Counted from the first letter of the stretch, positions 1 through 7,360 are shown. The stretch is DNA of 9,236 bases from Gracilibacteraceae bacterium (GCA_031274335.1 JAISQG010000088.1:1-9236), one strand, 5' to 3'. Numbers and translations are program-made. The notes: a model not told the origin generated them from the sequence alone.

Positions 1-158
1 ACCAGCGCGACGCGCGGAACGCCTTCGCCAAAAAGCTCCAGGCCGGCGTCCCGGCCGAGGTTTCCGGGCAAGCCCGTGCCGCATCCCGGCAGAGCGAGCA
101 ACAGGCACAGAGCGAGGAGAGCCGCCGCTCCGGTTATGCCATGACTTAATTTCTTCAA
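1..158 (-). CDS. Putative lipoprotein, N-terminal fragment (runs off the left edge)
   Basis: Only the first 52 codons are in the window, so the function cannot be named. I place the start at a TTG (156-158) because an AGGAG ribosome binding site (166-170) lies 7 nt upstream and no in-frame ATG follows. The N-terminus begins with two lysines, then has a hydrophobic stretch (about residues 8-24, rich in Leu and Ala) ending in L-P-G-C with Cys26. This is the layout of a lipoprotein signal peptide cleaved by signal peptidase II, which would anchor the mature protein in the membrane by a lipidated Cys26. A Gly-rich linker follows, then a hydrophobic beta-like segment (VPRVALV) that probably opens a folded domain. 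A substrate-binding protein or a cell-wall enzyme would both fit. The gene starts 17 nt after the thrS stop on the same strand and is probably cotranscribed with it. Confidence 0.6.
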   Translation of the reverse strand, partial: MKKLSHGITGAAALLALCLLLALPGCGTGLPGNLGRDAGLELFGEGVPRVAL

Positions 159-165
159 ATTAACA

Positions 166-170
166 CTCCT
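166..170 (-). promoter_or_regulatory. Ribosome binding site AGGAG that fixes the TTG start of the lipoprotein gene
   Basis: On the minus strand AGGAG lies 7 nt before TTG (156-158), with two Lys codons following. It falls in the 17-nt gap after thrS. It is the only strong Shine-Dalgarno sequence in the gap and supports a non-ATG start. Confidence 0.6.
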
Positions 171-175
171 GTTTC

Positions 176-2101
176 TCACTGTTCGGGCAATTTTTTCGCC
201 TGGATTTCCGCGCCGGCCAGCGCCGCAAAATCAGCCACGCTCATTTTTTCCGACTCCTGCCGCCCGTACCGGCGCACAGCCACGGATTTTTCCTCCGCTT
301 CCGCGTCGCCGGCCACCAGAGTGAACGGGATTTTTTCCGTTTGCGCTTCCCGGATTTTATAATTCAGTTTTTCCCGCCGCCCGTCCACCTCGGCCCGTAT
401 CCCGGCAGCAGTCAGGGCGGATAGCACCTGGGCGGCGTACTCGTTGTGCCGGTCGGCGATCGGCAGGACGCGCGCCTGCACCGGCGCCAGCCACAGCGGG
501 AACGCGCCGGCGTATTGCTCCGTCAGCAGGGCGATGAAACGTTCGAGGCTGCCGTAGATAACGCGGTGAATCATGACCGGGCGGTGCTTTTCGCCGTCTT
601 CCCCCGTATAGGTCAGGTCGAATTTTTCCGGCATCTGAAAATCCAGCTGGATCGTGCCGCATTGCCAGGTGCGATCCAAGCAGTCTTTCACATGGAAATC
701 GATTTTGGGGCCGTAAAAAGCGCCGTCGCCGGGATTGATTTTATGAGCGATCCCCTTGGCGCGCAGGGCGTCCGCCAGGGCGCCGGTCGCGAGTTCCCAG
801 TCCGCGTCGCTGCCCAGGGAGTTTTCCGGCCGCGTGGACAGCTCCACCTCATAGTCGAAGCCGAAGGTGCGGTAGAAATAATCGACCAGATCGATCACGC
901 CGATGATCTCTTCTTTTATTTGGTCGGGCAGCATAAAAATATGCGCGTCGTCCTGCGTAAAAGCGCGCACACGCAGCAGCCCGTGCAGCACGCCGGAAAG
1001 CTCGTGTCGGTGGACGAGGCCCAGCTCGCCGCAGCGAATCGGCAGATCGCGGTAACTGCGCGGCTTCGTTTTGTACATGATCATACCGCCGGGGCAGTTC
1101 ATCGGCTTTACGGCGTAATCATCGCCGTCGATCAGGGTGAAATACATGTTTTCCTGGTAATGATCCCAGTGGCCGGAGCGCTCCCACAGTTCCCGCCGCA
1201 GGATGACCGGGGTGCGGATTTCCGCGTAGCCCCTTTTGACGTGCTCTTGGCGCCAGAAATCCTCGAGCGCGTTGCGCAAAATCATGCCCTTGGGGTGGAA
1301 AAACGGAAACCCGAGTCCCTCGTCGTGCAGACTGAATAAATCGAGTTCCTGCCCCAATTTGCGGTGGTCGCGCCGCTTCGCTTCCTCCAGTTTGAGCAGG
1401 AAGGCGTTCAAATCGGCGGTTTTCGCGAAAGCGTAACCGTAAATGCGCTGGAGCATTTTGTTTTTCTCATCACCGCGCCAATAAGCGCCCGCGATGCTGT
1501 GCAAACGGAAGGCTTGCAGGCATTTGGTCGTAGGCACATGCGGCCCGGCGCACAAATCCGTGAAATCCCCCTGCGTATAAAGGGAAATGACGGCGTCCTC
1601 CGGCAGGGCATTGATCAGTTCTTCCTTGTAGATTTCGCCGCGCCGGTGAAAAAAATCAAGCGCCTCCGCGCGGGAAACCTCGCGGCGCGTGAACGGCAAA
1701 GCCTCTTTGGCCAGGCGCTTCATCTCGTTTTCAATGGCGCCCAAATCATCCGGCGTGAAAACATGTTCGGAATCGAGGTCATAGTAAAAACCGTTCGCGA
1801 TGGCCGGCCCGATGCCGAATTTTGTGCCGGGAAACAGGCGGGCCACGGCCTGGGCCATGAGGTGCGAAGCGGAATGTCGCAGGATTTCCAGACCCTCGCC
1901 GACCTCCGGCAACACAAATTCCACCGCCGCGTCCTCAGTCAGCACGGCGGACAAATCCGCGAGCGTCCCGTTTATTTTCGCGGCCACCGCCATGCGCGCC
2001 AGGCCCGGAGAGATCGATTCCGCAAGAGCCCGGAGCGTCGCACCCTGCTCCGCCTCCCGCACAGCGCCGTCTTTCAAAGTTATTTTCAGCGTCGATGCCA
2101 T
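176..2101 (-). CDS. thrS: Threonine--tRNA ligase (class II)
   Basis: The enzyme charges tRNA-Thr with threonine in the cytoplasm and is essential. At 641 residues it is full length for the family. Domains in order: TGS domain (about 1-65), editing domain with HSASH (His76, His80) and Cys184/His188 of the DLCAGPH motif that hydrolyses Ser-tRNA-Thr, class II catalytic core (about 245-535), and anticodon-binding domain (about 538-641, starting PLWLAPVQ). Active-site zinc ligands are visible as Cys336 (MNCPGG), His387 (DDAHIF) and His512 (MIHRVI). Motif 2 contains Arg365 in VHRHELSG, and motif 3 is YGSLERF with Arg521. A GAGGTGG ribosome binding site lies 5 nt before the ATG. The gene follows the ABC ATPase gene after 50 nt. 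That gap is too short for a T-box leader, so threonine-responsive control here would have to act elsewhere. I see no truncation or missing key residue. Confidence 0.98.
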   Translation of the reverse strand: MASTLKITLKDGAVREAEQGATLRALAESISPGLARMAVAAKINGTLADLSAVLTEDAAVEFVLPEVGEGLEILRHSASHLMAQAVARLFPGTKFGIGPAIANGFYYDLDSEHVFTPDDLGAIENEMKRLAKEALPFTRREVSRAEALDFFHRRGEIYKEELINALPEDAVISLYTQGDFTDLCAGPHVPTTKCLQAFRLHSIAGAYWRGDEKNKMLQRIYGYAFAKTADLNAFLLKLEEAKRRDHRKLGQELDLFSLHDEGLGFPFFHPKGMILRNALEDFWRQEHVKRGYAEIRTPVILRRELWERSGHWDHYQENMYFTLIDGDDYAVKPMNCPGGMIMYKTKPRSYRDLPIRCGELGLVHRHELSGVLHGLLRVRAFTQDDAHIFMLPDQIKEEIIGVIDLVDYFYRTFGFDYEVELSTRPENSLGSDADWELATGALADALRAKGIAHKINPGDGAFYGPKIDFHVKDCLDRTWQCGTIQLDFQMPEKFDLTYTGEDGEKHRPVMIHRVIYGSLERFIALLTEQYAGAFPLWLAPVQARVLPIADRHNEYAAQVLSALTAAGIRAEVDGRREKLNYKIREAQTEKIPFTLVAGDAEAEEKSVAVRRYGRQESEKMSVADFAALAGAEIQAKKLPEQ

Positions 2102-2137
2102 TTATACCACCTCTCGTCATGCGTTCAGGCAAACGCC

Positions 2138-2163
2138 CTGCCGCCAGTATATCACGGCGGCAG
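2138..2163 (-). repeat. Hairpin at the ABC ATPase stop codon, upstream of thrS
   Basis: A perfect 8-bp inverted repeat (CTGCCGCC / GGCGGCAG) with a 10-nt loop spans the TGA of the ABC ATPase gene (2152-2154). The stem is very GC-rich, but no T-tract follows on either strand, so it does not meet the usual form of an intrinsic terminator. It could slow or partly terminate transcription between the ATPase gene and thrS, protect the 3' end of processed upstream mRNA, or have no role. Confidence 0.4.
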
Positions 2164-3189
2164 AAAATTGTCTACCTTTGCGCCCGCCCGGCGGTCTATG
2201 GCAACGCGTCCGCCGCCGCGCAGTGTGTCGCGCGCGATCTGCATCATCCGGTCGATTTTTTCGATCGTGACCAAGCTCTCTTTCTCCTCCGCCGTCGTCG
2301 TCAAAACCGAGGCGATACCGCCGTTCCGAATAACGATGCGTTTGTCCGCGCCAAGGGCCAGCAGGGGGTCGTGCGTCGAAATCAGCACAATTTTTTCCTG
2401 CCGCGTCAAAAGGGCGATAGCCTCACGCCTGTCCACGCCCGCGTTTTCAATCTCGTCGATCAGGACGATCGGCGATTTGCTCATGTAAGCCGTATCCGCG
2501 ATCATCAGCGCGCGGGACTGGCCGCCGGAAAGCTGCGTCACCTTCGTTTCCGCGGTAAACTTTTCCCCGGCCAGCGTGTTCGCGCACTCAAAGCATTTCC
2601 TAACGGCCGCCGCATCCTCGCCGCGGCAGCGGGCGTGCATTTCCAGAAATTCGGCCACGGTGAGGTCCATGACAAAATTCATGTTCTGGGACAATTGGGC
2701 GACGATTTTGCCCTCCAGGCGGAAACGGTCGTCGTCCTCCACCGCGGCGCCGTTGATGAGGATTTGCCGTCCGGTCGGCGTGTCACGTTGGGCCAGACAT
2801 TCGATATCCGCCAGCAGGCGGCTTTTGCCGGAACCGGTCGGCCCGACGATGCTGACGACTTCGCCGGCGCGTATTTCCACGCCCGCCGCTTCGGGGTTTC
2901 CGCTTTTGTCCCGGCCGGCCAGCACGCTCAGGCGCTCCACGGCACGCGCCGCTTCCGTCTCCCGCGTCATCGTTTCCAGAAAAAGCGCCAATTGCTCCGG
3001 CAAATCCGCGGCCCGCAAGCCGAATTCCGCCAGCTGCTCCCCGCTTACGGCCAAGAGCGCCGCCGCCAGTGTTTTTCGCCCGTCCAGCGCGGGCAGATTC
3101 AGATTGAGCAAAAAATCATCCACGAGCGGATAGGCGCGGATCAGGCGCTGCAGCGGCCAGGAGCGGATCAGCGGCAAAAAATCCGTCAT
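2152..3189 (-). CDS. ABC-type ATPase with an extra N-terminal domain, partner of the adjacent metal GTPase
   Basis: This 345-residue soluble protein has a complete ABC nucleotide-binding domain: Walker A GPTGSGKS (116-123), a Q-loop near Gln165/Gln168, signature LSGGQ (220-224), Walker B IVLIDE (241-246) and switch His273 (STHD). No membrane segment is visible and no permease gene is adjacent. About 105 residues precede the ATPase core. Residues 11-75 contain RLIRAYPLVDDFLL followed by short amphipathic helices, a pattern that reminds me of DUF1858-like helical domains but without the CxxC that many of them carry; this is by eye only. The ATG directly follows the TAA of the GTPase gene with no spacer, so the two are probably translationally coupled. 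Assembly or insertion of a metal cofactor, driven by ATP and GTP hydrolysis, would fit the pair. An importer ATPase working with a distant permease is the main alternative. The nucleotide-binding assignment is secure; the biological role is not. Confidence 0.85.
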   Translation of the reverse strand: MTDFLPLIRSWPLQRLIRAYPLVDDFLLNLNLPALDGRKTLAAALLAVSGEQLAEFGLRAADLPEQLALFLETMTRETEAARAVERLSVLAGRDKSGNPEAAGVEIRAGEVVSIVGPTGSGKSRLLADIECLAQRDTPTGRQILINGAAVEDDDRFRLEGKIVAQLSQNMNFVMDLTVAEFLEMHARCRGEDAAAVRKCFECANTLAGEKFTAETKVTQLSGGQSRALMIADTAYMSKSPIVLIDEIENAGVDRREAIALLTRQEKIVLISTHDPLLALGADKRIVIRNGGIASVLTTTAEEKESLVTIEKIDRMMQIARDTLRGGGRVAIDRRAGAKVDNFLPP

Positions 3190-3867
3190 TTAATCATACT
3201 CCATCTTGCGCATCATGCCCATTTGGTAATTTTCCCCAATTTTAATCTCGCCCGTGCAATACGAGCAGGCCGCGGCCGGCGTCGTAAAGCGCAACCGCCG
3301 GTCAGTCAGGGAAAGCGTGTCCTCCGCCGCCAGGACTTTTTTGCCGAGCATAAAGGCGCCCTGACCCGTGATTCCGTTGACATAAAGAATTTGCGCCCGG
3401 CCGTTCACCTGGCGGATGCTCATGCCGAACACCTCGCGCTCGGCCTGGGAGACGATGTCCCCTTTCGTCACGACGACGACATCCGCCAGTTTCAGCATGG
3501 GGCCGATTTTGCGCGGCGTGTGCACGCCGGAAAGGCAATCGACGACGCAAACGCCGAGGATGCCGGTGATATGCGGCGAGCAGCGATTGCACAGGCCGGC
3601 GCTTTCCGTGAGCAGGATGTCCAGCTGCCGCCGCCGCCCCCATTGCAGAGCGCCTTCAATATTGTTGACAAAAAAATGATCGGGGCAGAATTTGCCGGAA
3701 AAGCCGATTTGCACCGGCACCCCCGCTTCCTCGTAGCGCCGGCGGTCAAAAGACGTCAGGCAGTCGAATTTGACCACGCCGATTTTTTCCGGCATATCCG
3801 CGGCCAGGCGCAAAATAACGGATGTTTTGCCGGAAGACGGCGGACCGGCCACTGTAACCATTTTCAT
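3190..3867 (-). CDS. UreG/HypB-like (G3E-family) GTPase with Cys-rich metal-binding motifs
   Basis: A 225-residue GTPase of the type that delivers nickel or a similar metal to enzymes. Visible motifs: P-loop GPPSSGKT (8-15), TESAGLCNRCSPH (87-99) in the place of the UreG ESGGDNL...SP segment, and the guanine-specificity motif TKGD (134-137). At 61-64 lies CPDH, preceded by VPVQIGFSGKF. This matches the position of the UreG GVETGGCPH nickel site with one extra residue. Further cysteines are C36, C93/C96 (CxxC), C107, C111 and a C-terminal CSYC (C201/C204), which suggests more than one metal or redox site. I start at the ATG at 3865-3867 because GAGGTGG sits 5 nt before it. An upstream in-frame GTG at 3874-3876 would overlap that ribosome binding site. 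The next gene, the ABC ATPase, begins directly after this stop. No urease or hydrogenase genes are in view, so this is unlikely to be classical ureG or hypB; the client enzyme is unknown. Confidence 0.85.
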   Translation of the reverse strand: MKMVTVAGPPSSGKTSVILRLAADMPEKIGVVKFDCLTSFDRRRYEEAGVPVQIGFSGKFCPDHFFVNNIEGALQWGRRRQLDILLTESAGLCNRCSPHITGILGVCVVDCLSGVHTPRKIGPMLKLADVVVVTKGDIVSQAEREVFGMSIRQVNGRAQILYVNGITGQGAFMLGKKVLAAEDTLSLTDRRLRFTTPAAACSYCTGEIKIGENYQMGMMRKMEYD

Positions 3868-3872
3868 CCATC

Positions 3873-3879
3873 CCACCTC
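3873..3879 (-). promoter_or_regulatory. Ribosome binding site GAGGTGG deciding the GTPase start
   Basis: GAGGTGG on the minus strand ends 5 nt before the ATG at 3865-3867, the same sequence and spacing seen before thrS. The upstream GTG codon (3874-3876) lies inside it, which argues against that GTG as the start. Confidence 0.65.
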
Positions 3880-3904
3880 GCTTCCTCTGGGTTTCGCCGC
3901 GATT

Positions 3905-5284
3905 TCAAGGCAAAACCTCTTTGTTCGCGCCCCGCACCAAAGTCAGAAAAAGTATGCGCAGGTCAAAGCCGACAGACCAGTTTTCGATATAATACAGGTC
4001 ATAATCGATGCGCCGCGGGATGGAAGTATTGCCGCGCAAGCCGTTGACCTGCGCCCAGCCCGTGATGCCGGGGCGAACCTGGTGCTTGACCATATAAAGC
4101 GGAACGCTCTCTTTGAATTCCAAGGCAAAACGCGCGAGTTCCGGGCGCGGGCCGACGAGACTCATGTCGCCCGCCAGCACATTGAAAAACTGCGGCAGCT
4201 CGTCCAGAGAAAATTTGCGCAGGAACGCCCCGATCCGCGTGCGCCGGGCGTCGCGGTCCGTGCTCCAGGCGGTTTGCGCCTCGTCGTTCACGATCATCGT
4301 GCGGAATTTGTACATGACGAAGGGCTTTTTGCCCCGGCCCAGCCGCTCCTGCCGGAAAATAACGGGACCGGGCGAAGAAATTTTCACGAGCAGGGTGAGA
4401 AGGAGCATGAGGGGGGAGGTCAAAACAATGAGAAACAGCGAGCCGCAGATGTCAAGCGTCCTTTTCAGCAATGCGTTGCCCGCGTTGTCAAGCGGGATGC
4501 GGCGGATATTGATGAGCGGCAGGCCGTCAATTTCATCGACCGCGGGGCGCGCCGGGATGTATTCGGCATAAAATGGGATAAGCGAAACCTTGGTGCCCGT
4601 TTTTTCACAAATATGAATGACCCGGCGTAAATAGGAAAAATCTTCCATTTCCAGGGCGGCGACCACCTCGTCCGGCATCTGCTGCTCCAACAGGGCCTCC
4701 AGATCAGCAAATCCGCCGAGCCTCGTCAGGTCGGGCAATTCCCCGCCGGCGCTCACGTAGCCGACGACCTGATAGCCCAAATCCTGGTTTCCGGCGAGCG
4801 CGCCGAGGTAATCACGCGCCAGCGGCCCGGCGCCTATGAGCAGCACATGCTTGATATTGTAGCCTTTGGCGCGCAAGCGGCGCAAAGCCAGGCGCAACAG
4901 CAGCCTTTTTCCGGACATGGCCGCGATGCTGAAAACGAAGAAAAATAACAGGGCCAGCCGGGAAAAATTGACGCTTTTCAGCAGGGCGGACAAGGCGAGC
5001 GCGGCGGCAAAGCCGGCGGTATTGGCCTGCGCCAGCAAAAAAATTTCCTCGCCGACAGGTCGGGAGCGAAAGGACTCATACAGCCCCCACAGGCTGTAAA
5101 GCACAAGAAAAAGCGGCGTAAGCGCCAGCCCCGCGCGAAGGTAATACGCCAGGGGCAGATGCTCCGCCGCCCCCGGCAGGACGGAAAAGCGCAGGCCATA
5201 AGCCGCGAGAACAGCCAAAAGAAGACAGAAGGCATCGGTGAAAATGTGGATATAATTCAGGAAACGCTGGTTTTCTTTAATCAT
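3905..5284 (-). CDS. Polyprenyl-phosphate sugar-1-phosphate transferase (exopolysaccharide priming enzyme, WcaJ-like)
   Basis: This inner-membrane enzyme would transfer a sugar-1-phosphate from a nucleotide sugar to undecaprenyl phosphate, the first step in building an exopolysaccharide, capsule or glycan unit. At 459 residues it has the usual length of the long-form family. N-terminal membrane segments lie at about 10-32, 47-68, 84-103 and 106-124. A Rossmann-like domain follows, with VLLIGAGPLARDYL (147-160). A further hydrophobic helix (about 279-300) opens the bacterial sugar-transferase domain (PF02397). Catalytic-domain signatures include KISSPGPVIFRQERLG, MYKFRTM (324-330), SLDELPQ with Asp361-Glu362, SLVGPRPE (375-382) and RPGITGWAQVNG. 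The sugar cannot be deduced. The start MIKENQ suits the family, but no Shine-Dalgarno sequence precedes it; instead a heptamer tandem array ends 9-16 nt upstream. No other polysaccharide gene is in the window. Confidence 0.92.
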   Translation of the reverse strand: MIKENQRFLNYIHIFTDAFCLLLAVLAAYGLRFSVLPGAAEHLPLAYYLRAGLALTPLFLVLYSLWGLYESFRSRPVGEEIFLLAQANTAGFAAALALSALLKSVNFSRLALLFFFVFSIAAMSGKRLLLRLALRRLRAKGYNIKHVLLIGAGPLARDYLGALAGNQDLGYQVVGYVSAGGELPDLTRLGGFADLEALLEQQMPDEVVAALEMEDFSYLRRVIHICEKTGTKVSLIPFYAEYIPARPAVDEIDGLPLINIRRIPLDNAGNALLKRTLDICGSLFLIVLTSPLMLLLTLLVKISSPGPVIFRQERLGRGKKPFVMYKFRTMIVNDEAQTAWSTDRDARRTRIGAFLRKFSLDELPQFFNVLAGDMSLVGPRPELARFALEFKESVPLYMVKHQVRPGITGWAQVNGLRGNTSIPRRIDYDLYYIENWSVGFDLRILFLTLVRGANKEVLP

Positions 5285-5293
5285 CGTACATAT

Positions 5294-5384
5294 TCACTAC
5301 CCACTAACCACTATCCACTACCCACTACCCACTAACCACTAACCACTAACCACTAACCACTAACCACTAACCACTAACCACTAA
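5294..5384. repeat. Heptanucleotide tandem array, (CCACTAA)n on plus / (TTAGTGG)n on minus
   Basis: Twelve contiguous 7-nt units of CCACTA[A/C/T] fill 5301-5384. Nine are exactly CCACTAA (5301, then 5329 to 5378 without interruption). The variants (ending T, C, C) lie at 5308, 5315 and 5322, and a degenerate unit TCACTAC sits at 5294-5300. The perfect end abuts the lysS stop codon and the degenerate end approaches the sugar-transferase ATG. Since 7 is not a multiple of 3 and each 21-nt cycle includes TAA (plus) or TAG (minus), every one of the six frames is stopped inside the array, so it is not coding. The long identical block suggests recent expansion by slippage. Confidence 0.97.
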
Positions 5385-5385
5385 C

Positions 5386-6873
5386 CTACTCCGCGCTGCG
5401 CATCGCCGGGAAAAAAATCACGTCCCGGATGGAGGCCGCGTCCGTCAGCAGCATGACCAGGCGATCCACGCCCACGCCGAGGCCCCCGGTCGGAGGCAGG
5501 CCGTATTCCAGCGCCCGGACGAAATCCTCATCCATCATATGCGCCTCGTCGTCGCCGCGCGCCCGCTCCGCCATCTGGGTCTCAAAGCGCCGGCGCTGGT
5601 CGATGGGGTCGTTCAGCTCCGAGAAGCCGTTCGCCAGTTCCCGCCCGCAAACAAACAGCTCAAACCGGTCGGTGTACTCCGGGTGTTCCGCGTTGCGCTT
5701 GGCCAGCGGCGAAACTTCCACGGGATGCCCTGTGACGAAGGTGGGCTGAATGAGCTCCGGCTCGGCAAAAGTCTCGAAAAACTCGTTCAGGATTTTGCCC
5801 CGCCCGGCGCCCGCCGGGATTTCCAGCCCCTTGGCCCGCGCCGCCGCCCGCGCCTCCTCGTCCGTGCGAATATCCGCAAAATCCACGCCGGCATACCGGC
5901 GGACCGCCTCCGGCATCGTCAACCGCGGCCATGGACGCGCCAGCGAAATCTCCGTTCCCTGGCAGACGAGGCTTTCCGTGCCCAAAACCACGCGCGCGAT
6001 ATGCCGGATCATGTCTTCCGTGATGTCCATCACGTCGTGGTAATCGGCGTAAGCCATGTAAAGCTCCATCATCGTGAACTCCGGGTTGTGCCTGACGGAA
6101 ATGCCCTCGTTGCGGAAACTGCGCCCGATTTCAAAAATCCGCTCCAGCCCGCCGACCACGAGGCGTTTCAGCGGCAATTCCGGCGCGATGCGCAAATACA
6201 TGTCCATATCCAGGGCATTGTGATGCGTGATAAAAGGCCGCGCCGCCGCGCCGCCCGCGATGGCTTGCAGCGTGGGCGTTTCCACTTCCAAAAAGCCTTT
6301 TTCTTCCAGATAAGCGCGCATGGCGCGAATGACGGCCGTGCGCCGGAGAAAAACCCGGCGCGAGTCCTCGTTCATAATCAAATCCAGGTAACGCTGCCGG
6401 TAGCGCAAATCAACGTTGGTCAGGCCGTGAAATTTTTCCGGCAGGGGGCGCAGCGACTTGGCCAGCATGGTCACTTCATTCACCCGCACGGAAACCTCGC
6501 CTTTGTGGGTGCGGAACACCGCGCCGCGCGCCCCGATGATGTCACCGACGTCAAATGTTTTCAGCAGCGCGTGATTTTCCTCGCCCAGCACGTCCGCGCG
6601 CGCGTAAATCTGGATGCGCCCCGCTCCGTCCTGGATATGGGCAAAAACCGTCTTGCCCTGGTCGCGTTTGGAGACAATGCGGCCGGCGATCGCCACCTCG
6701 CTGTTTTCCAAAGCCTCGAAGCCGCCGGTGATTTCCTCTGACAAATGGGTGCGCGCGTAGCGGTGAGCGTAAGGTTCCACGCCCAGCGCCCGCAGCCGTT
6801 CCATTTTATCCGCCCGCACCAGCAGGACGTCGCCCGTGTATTCCGCGGGCGCGCTGTTGCTTGTGTCGTCCAT
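5386..6873 (-). CDS. lysS: Lysine--tRNA ligase (class II)
   Basis: The enzyme activates lysine and charges tRNA-Lys in the cytoplasm. At 495 residues it has the normal class II length. An OB-fold anticodon-binding domain covers about residues 58-140 (IAGRIVSKRDQGKTVFAHI onward). The catalytic domain follows: a motif 1 region around GFLEVETPTLQ (193-202), motif 2 IFEIGRSFRNEG (246-257) with RHNPEFTMMELY, and motif 3 GLGVGVDRLVMLL (464-476) with Arg471. RELANGFSELNDP (411-423) is also typical. The ATG lies 16 nt after the greA stop, with a rather distant GGGAG as ribosome binding site, so translation may depend partly on coupling to greA. The greA-lysS order is common in Firmicutes. The TAG stop directly touches the heptamer array. 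Confidence 0.98.
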   Translation of the reverse strand: MDDTSNSAPAEYTGDVLLVRADKMERLRALGVEPYAHRYARTHLSEEITGGFEALENSEVAIAGRIVSKRDQGKTVFAHIQDGAGRIQIYARADVLGEENHALLKTFDVGDIIGARGAVFRTHKGEVSVRVNEVTMLAKSLRPLPEKFHGLTNVDLRYRQRYLDLIMNEDSRRVFLRRTAVIRAMRAYLEEKGFLEVETPTLQAIAGGAAARPFITHHNALDMDMYLRIAPELPLKRLVVGGLERIFEIGRSFRNEGISVRHNPEFTMMELYMAYADYHDVMDITEDMIRHIARVVLGTESLVCQGTEISLARPWPRLTMPEAVRRYAGVDFADIRTDEEARAAARAKGLEIPAGAGRGKILNEFFETFAEPELIQPTFVTGHPVEVSPLAKRNAEHPEYTDRFELFVCGRELANGFSELNDPIDQRRRFETQMAERARGDDEAHMMDEDFVRALEYGLPPTGGLGVGVDRLVMLLTDAASIRDVIFFPAMRSAE

Positions 6874-6889
6874 TTTTCGTTTCGCTCCC

Positions 6890-7360
6890 TCAGTGTATAT
6901 CCATTATTTGGAACTCGATAACGCCGCCCGGCGCCGCGACCTCCACCAGACTGCCCTTGCCCTGGCCCAGCACCGCCTTGCCGACAGGCGATTCGTTGGA
7001 AATTTTGTTCGACATCGGATCCGCCTCGGCTGAACCCACTATCATATACTCTTCCTCGATTTCGCTTTTCACTTCTTTCAGCAGCACGGTGCTGCCCAGC
7101 GCCGCCACACCTATGTCGTCAACATCGTCTATGACTCTGGCGTTGCGCAGCATTTTTTCCAGCGTGATGATGCGTCCTTCGATAAAAGCCTGATCGTTTT
7201 TCGCGTCCTCATACTCGGAATTTTCGCTGATGTCGCCGAAATCAATCGCCTGCTTGATGCGTTCGGCCACTTCTTTACGCCGCTGGGTTTTCAGGGTCTC
7301 CAGCTCTTCCTCCAGCTTTTTCATCCCGTCCACGGTGAGAATTACTTCTTTTTCCGACAT
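6890..7360 (-). CDS. greA: Transcription elongation factor GreA
   Basis: GreA enters the secondary channel of RNA polymerase and stimulates cleavage of backtracked RNA so that stalled elongation can resume. At 156 residues it matches the family. The N-terminal coiled coil (about 1-75) carries the tip motif [13 protein letters not shown] (42-54), with acidic Asp43 and Glu46 equivalent to the catalytic pair of other Gre factors. The C-terminal FKBP-like domain (about 80-156) contains [13 protein letters not shown] (120-132). A GAGGG ribosome binding site lies 6 nt before the ATG. The gene is first in the leftward series and has its own consensus promoter about 33 nt upstream of the start. Confidence 0.97.
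   Translation of the reverse strand: MSEKEVILTVDGMKKLEEELETLKTQRRKEVAERIKQAIDFGDISENSEYEDAKNDQAFIEGRIITLEKMLRNARVIDDVDDIGVAALGSTVLLKEVKSEIEEEYMIVGSAEADPMSNKISNESPVGKAVLGQGKGSLVEVAAPGGVIEFQIMDIH

Noticed and set aside
446..1339. Long open frame (297 codons) on the plus strand antisense to thrS
   Set aside because: It is a shadow of the GC-rich thrS gene; the opposite strand encodes a complete, fully motif-bearing threonyl-tRNA ligase.
2102..2151. T-box riboswitch upstream of thrS
   Set aside because: Only 50 nt separate the genes, far too short for a T-box with its specifier loop and antiterminator, and no T-box consensus is visible.
2095..4047. 650-codon plus-strand open frame across the ATPase and GTPase genes
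   Set aside because: It is antisense to two genes with intact nucleotide-binding motifs, is rich in Arg, His and Gln as expected from reverse reading of GC-rich codons, and has no recognisable domain.
5294..5384. CRISPR array
   Set aside because: Units are 7 nt with no spacers between them, so this is a simple tandem repeat.
5539..6741. 400-codon plus-strand open frame antisense to lysS
   Set aside because: Shadow of lysS, with no domain-like pattern.
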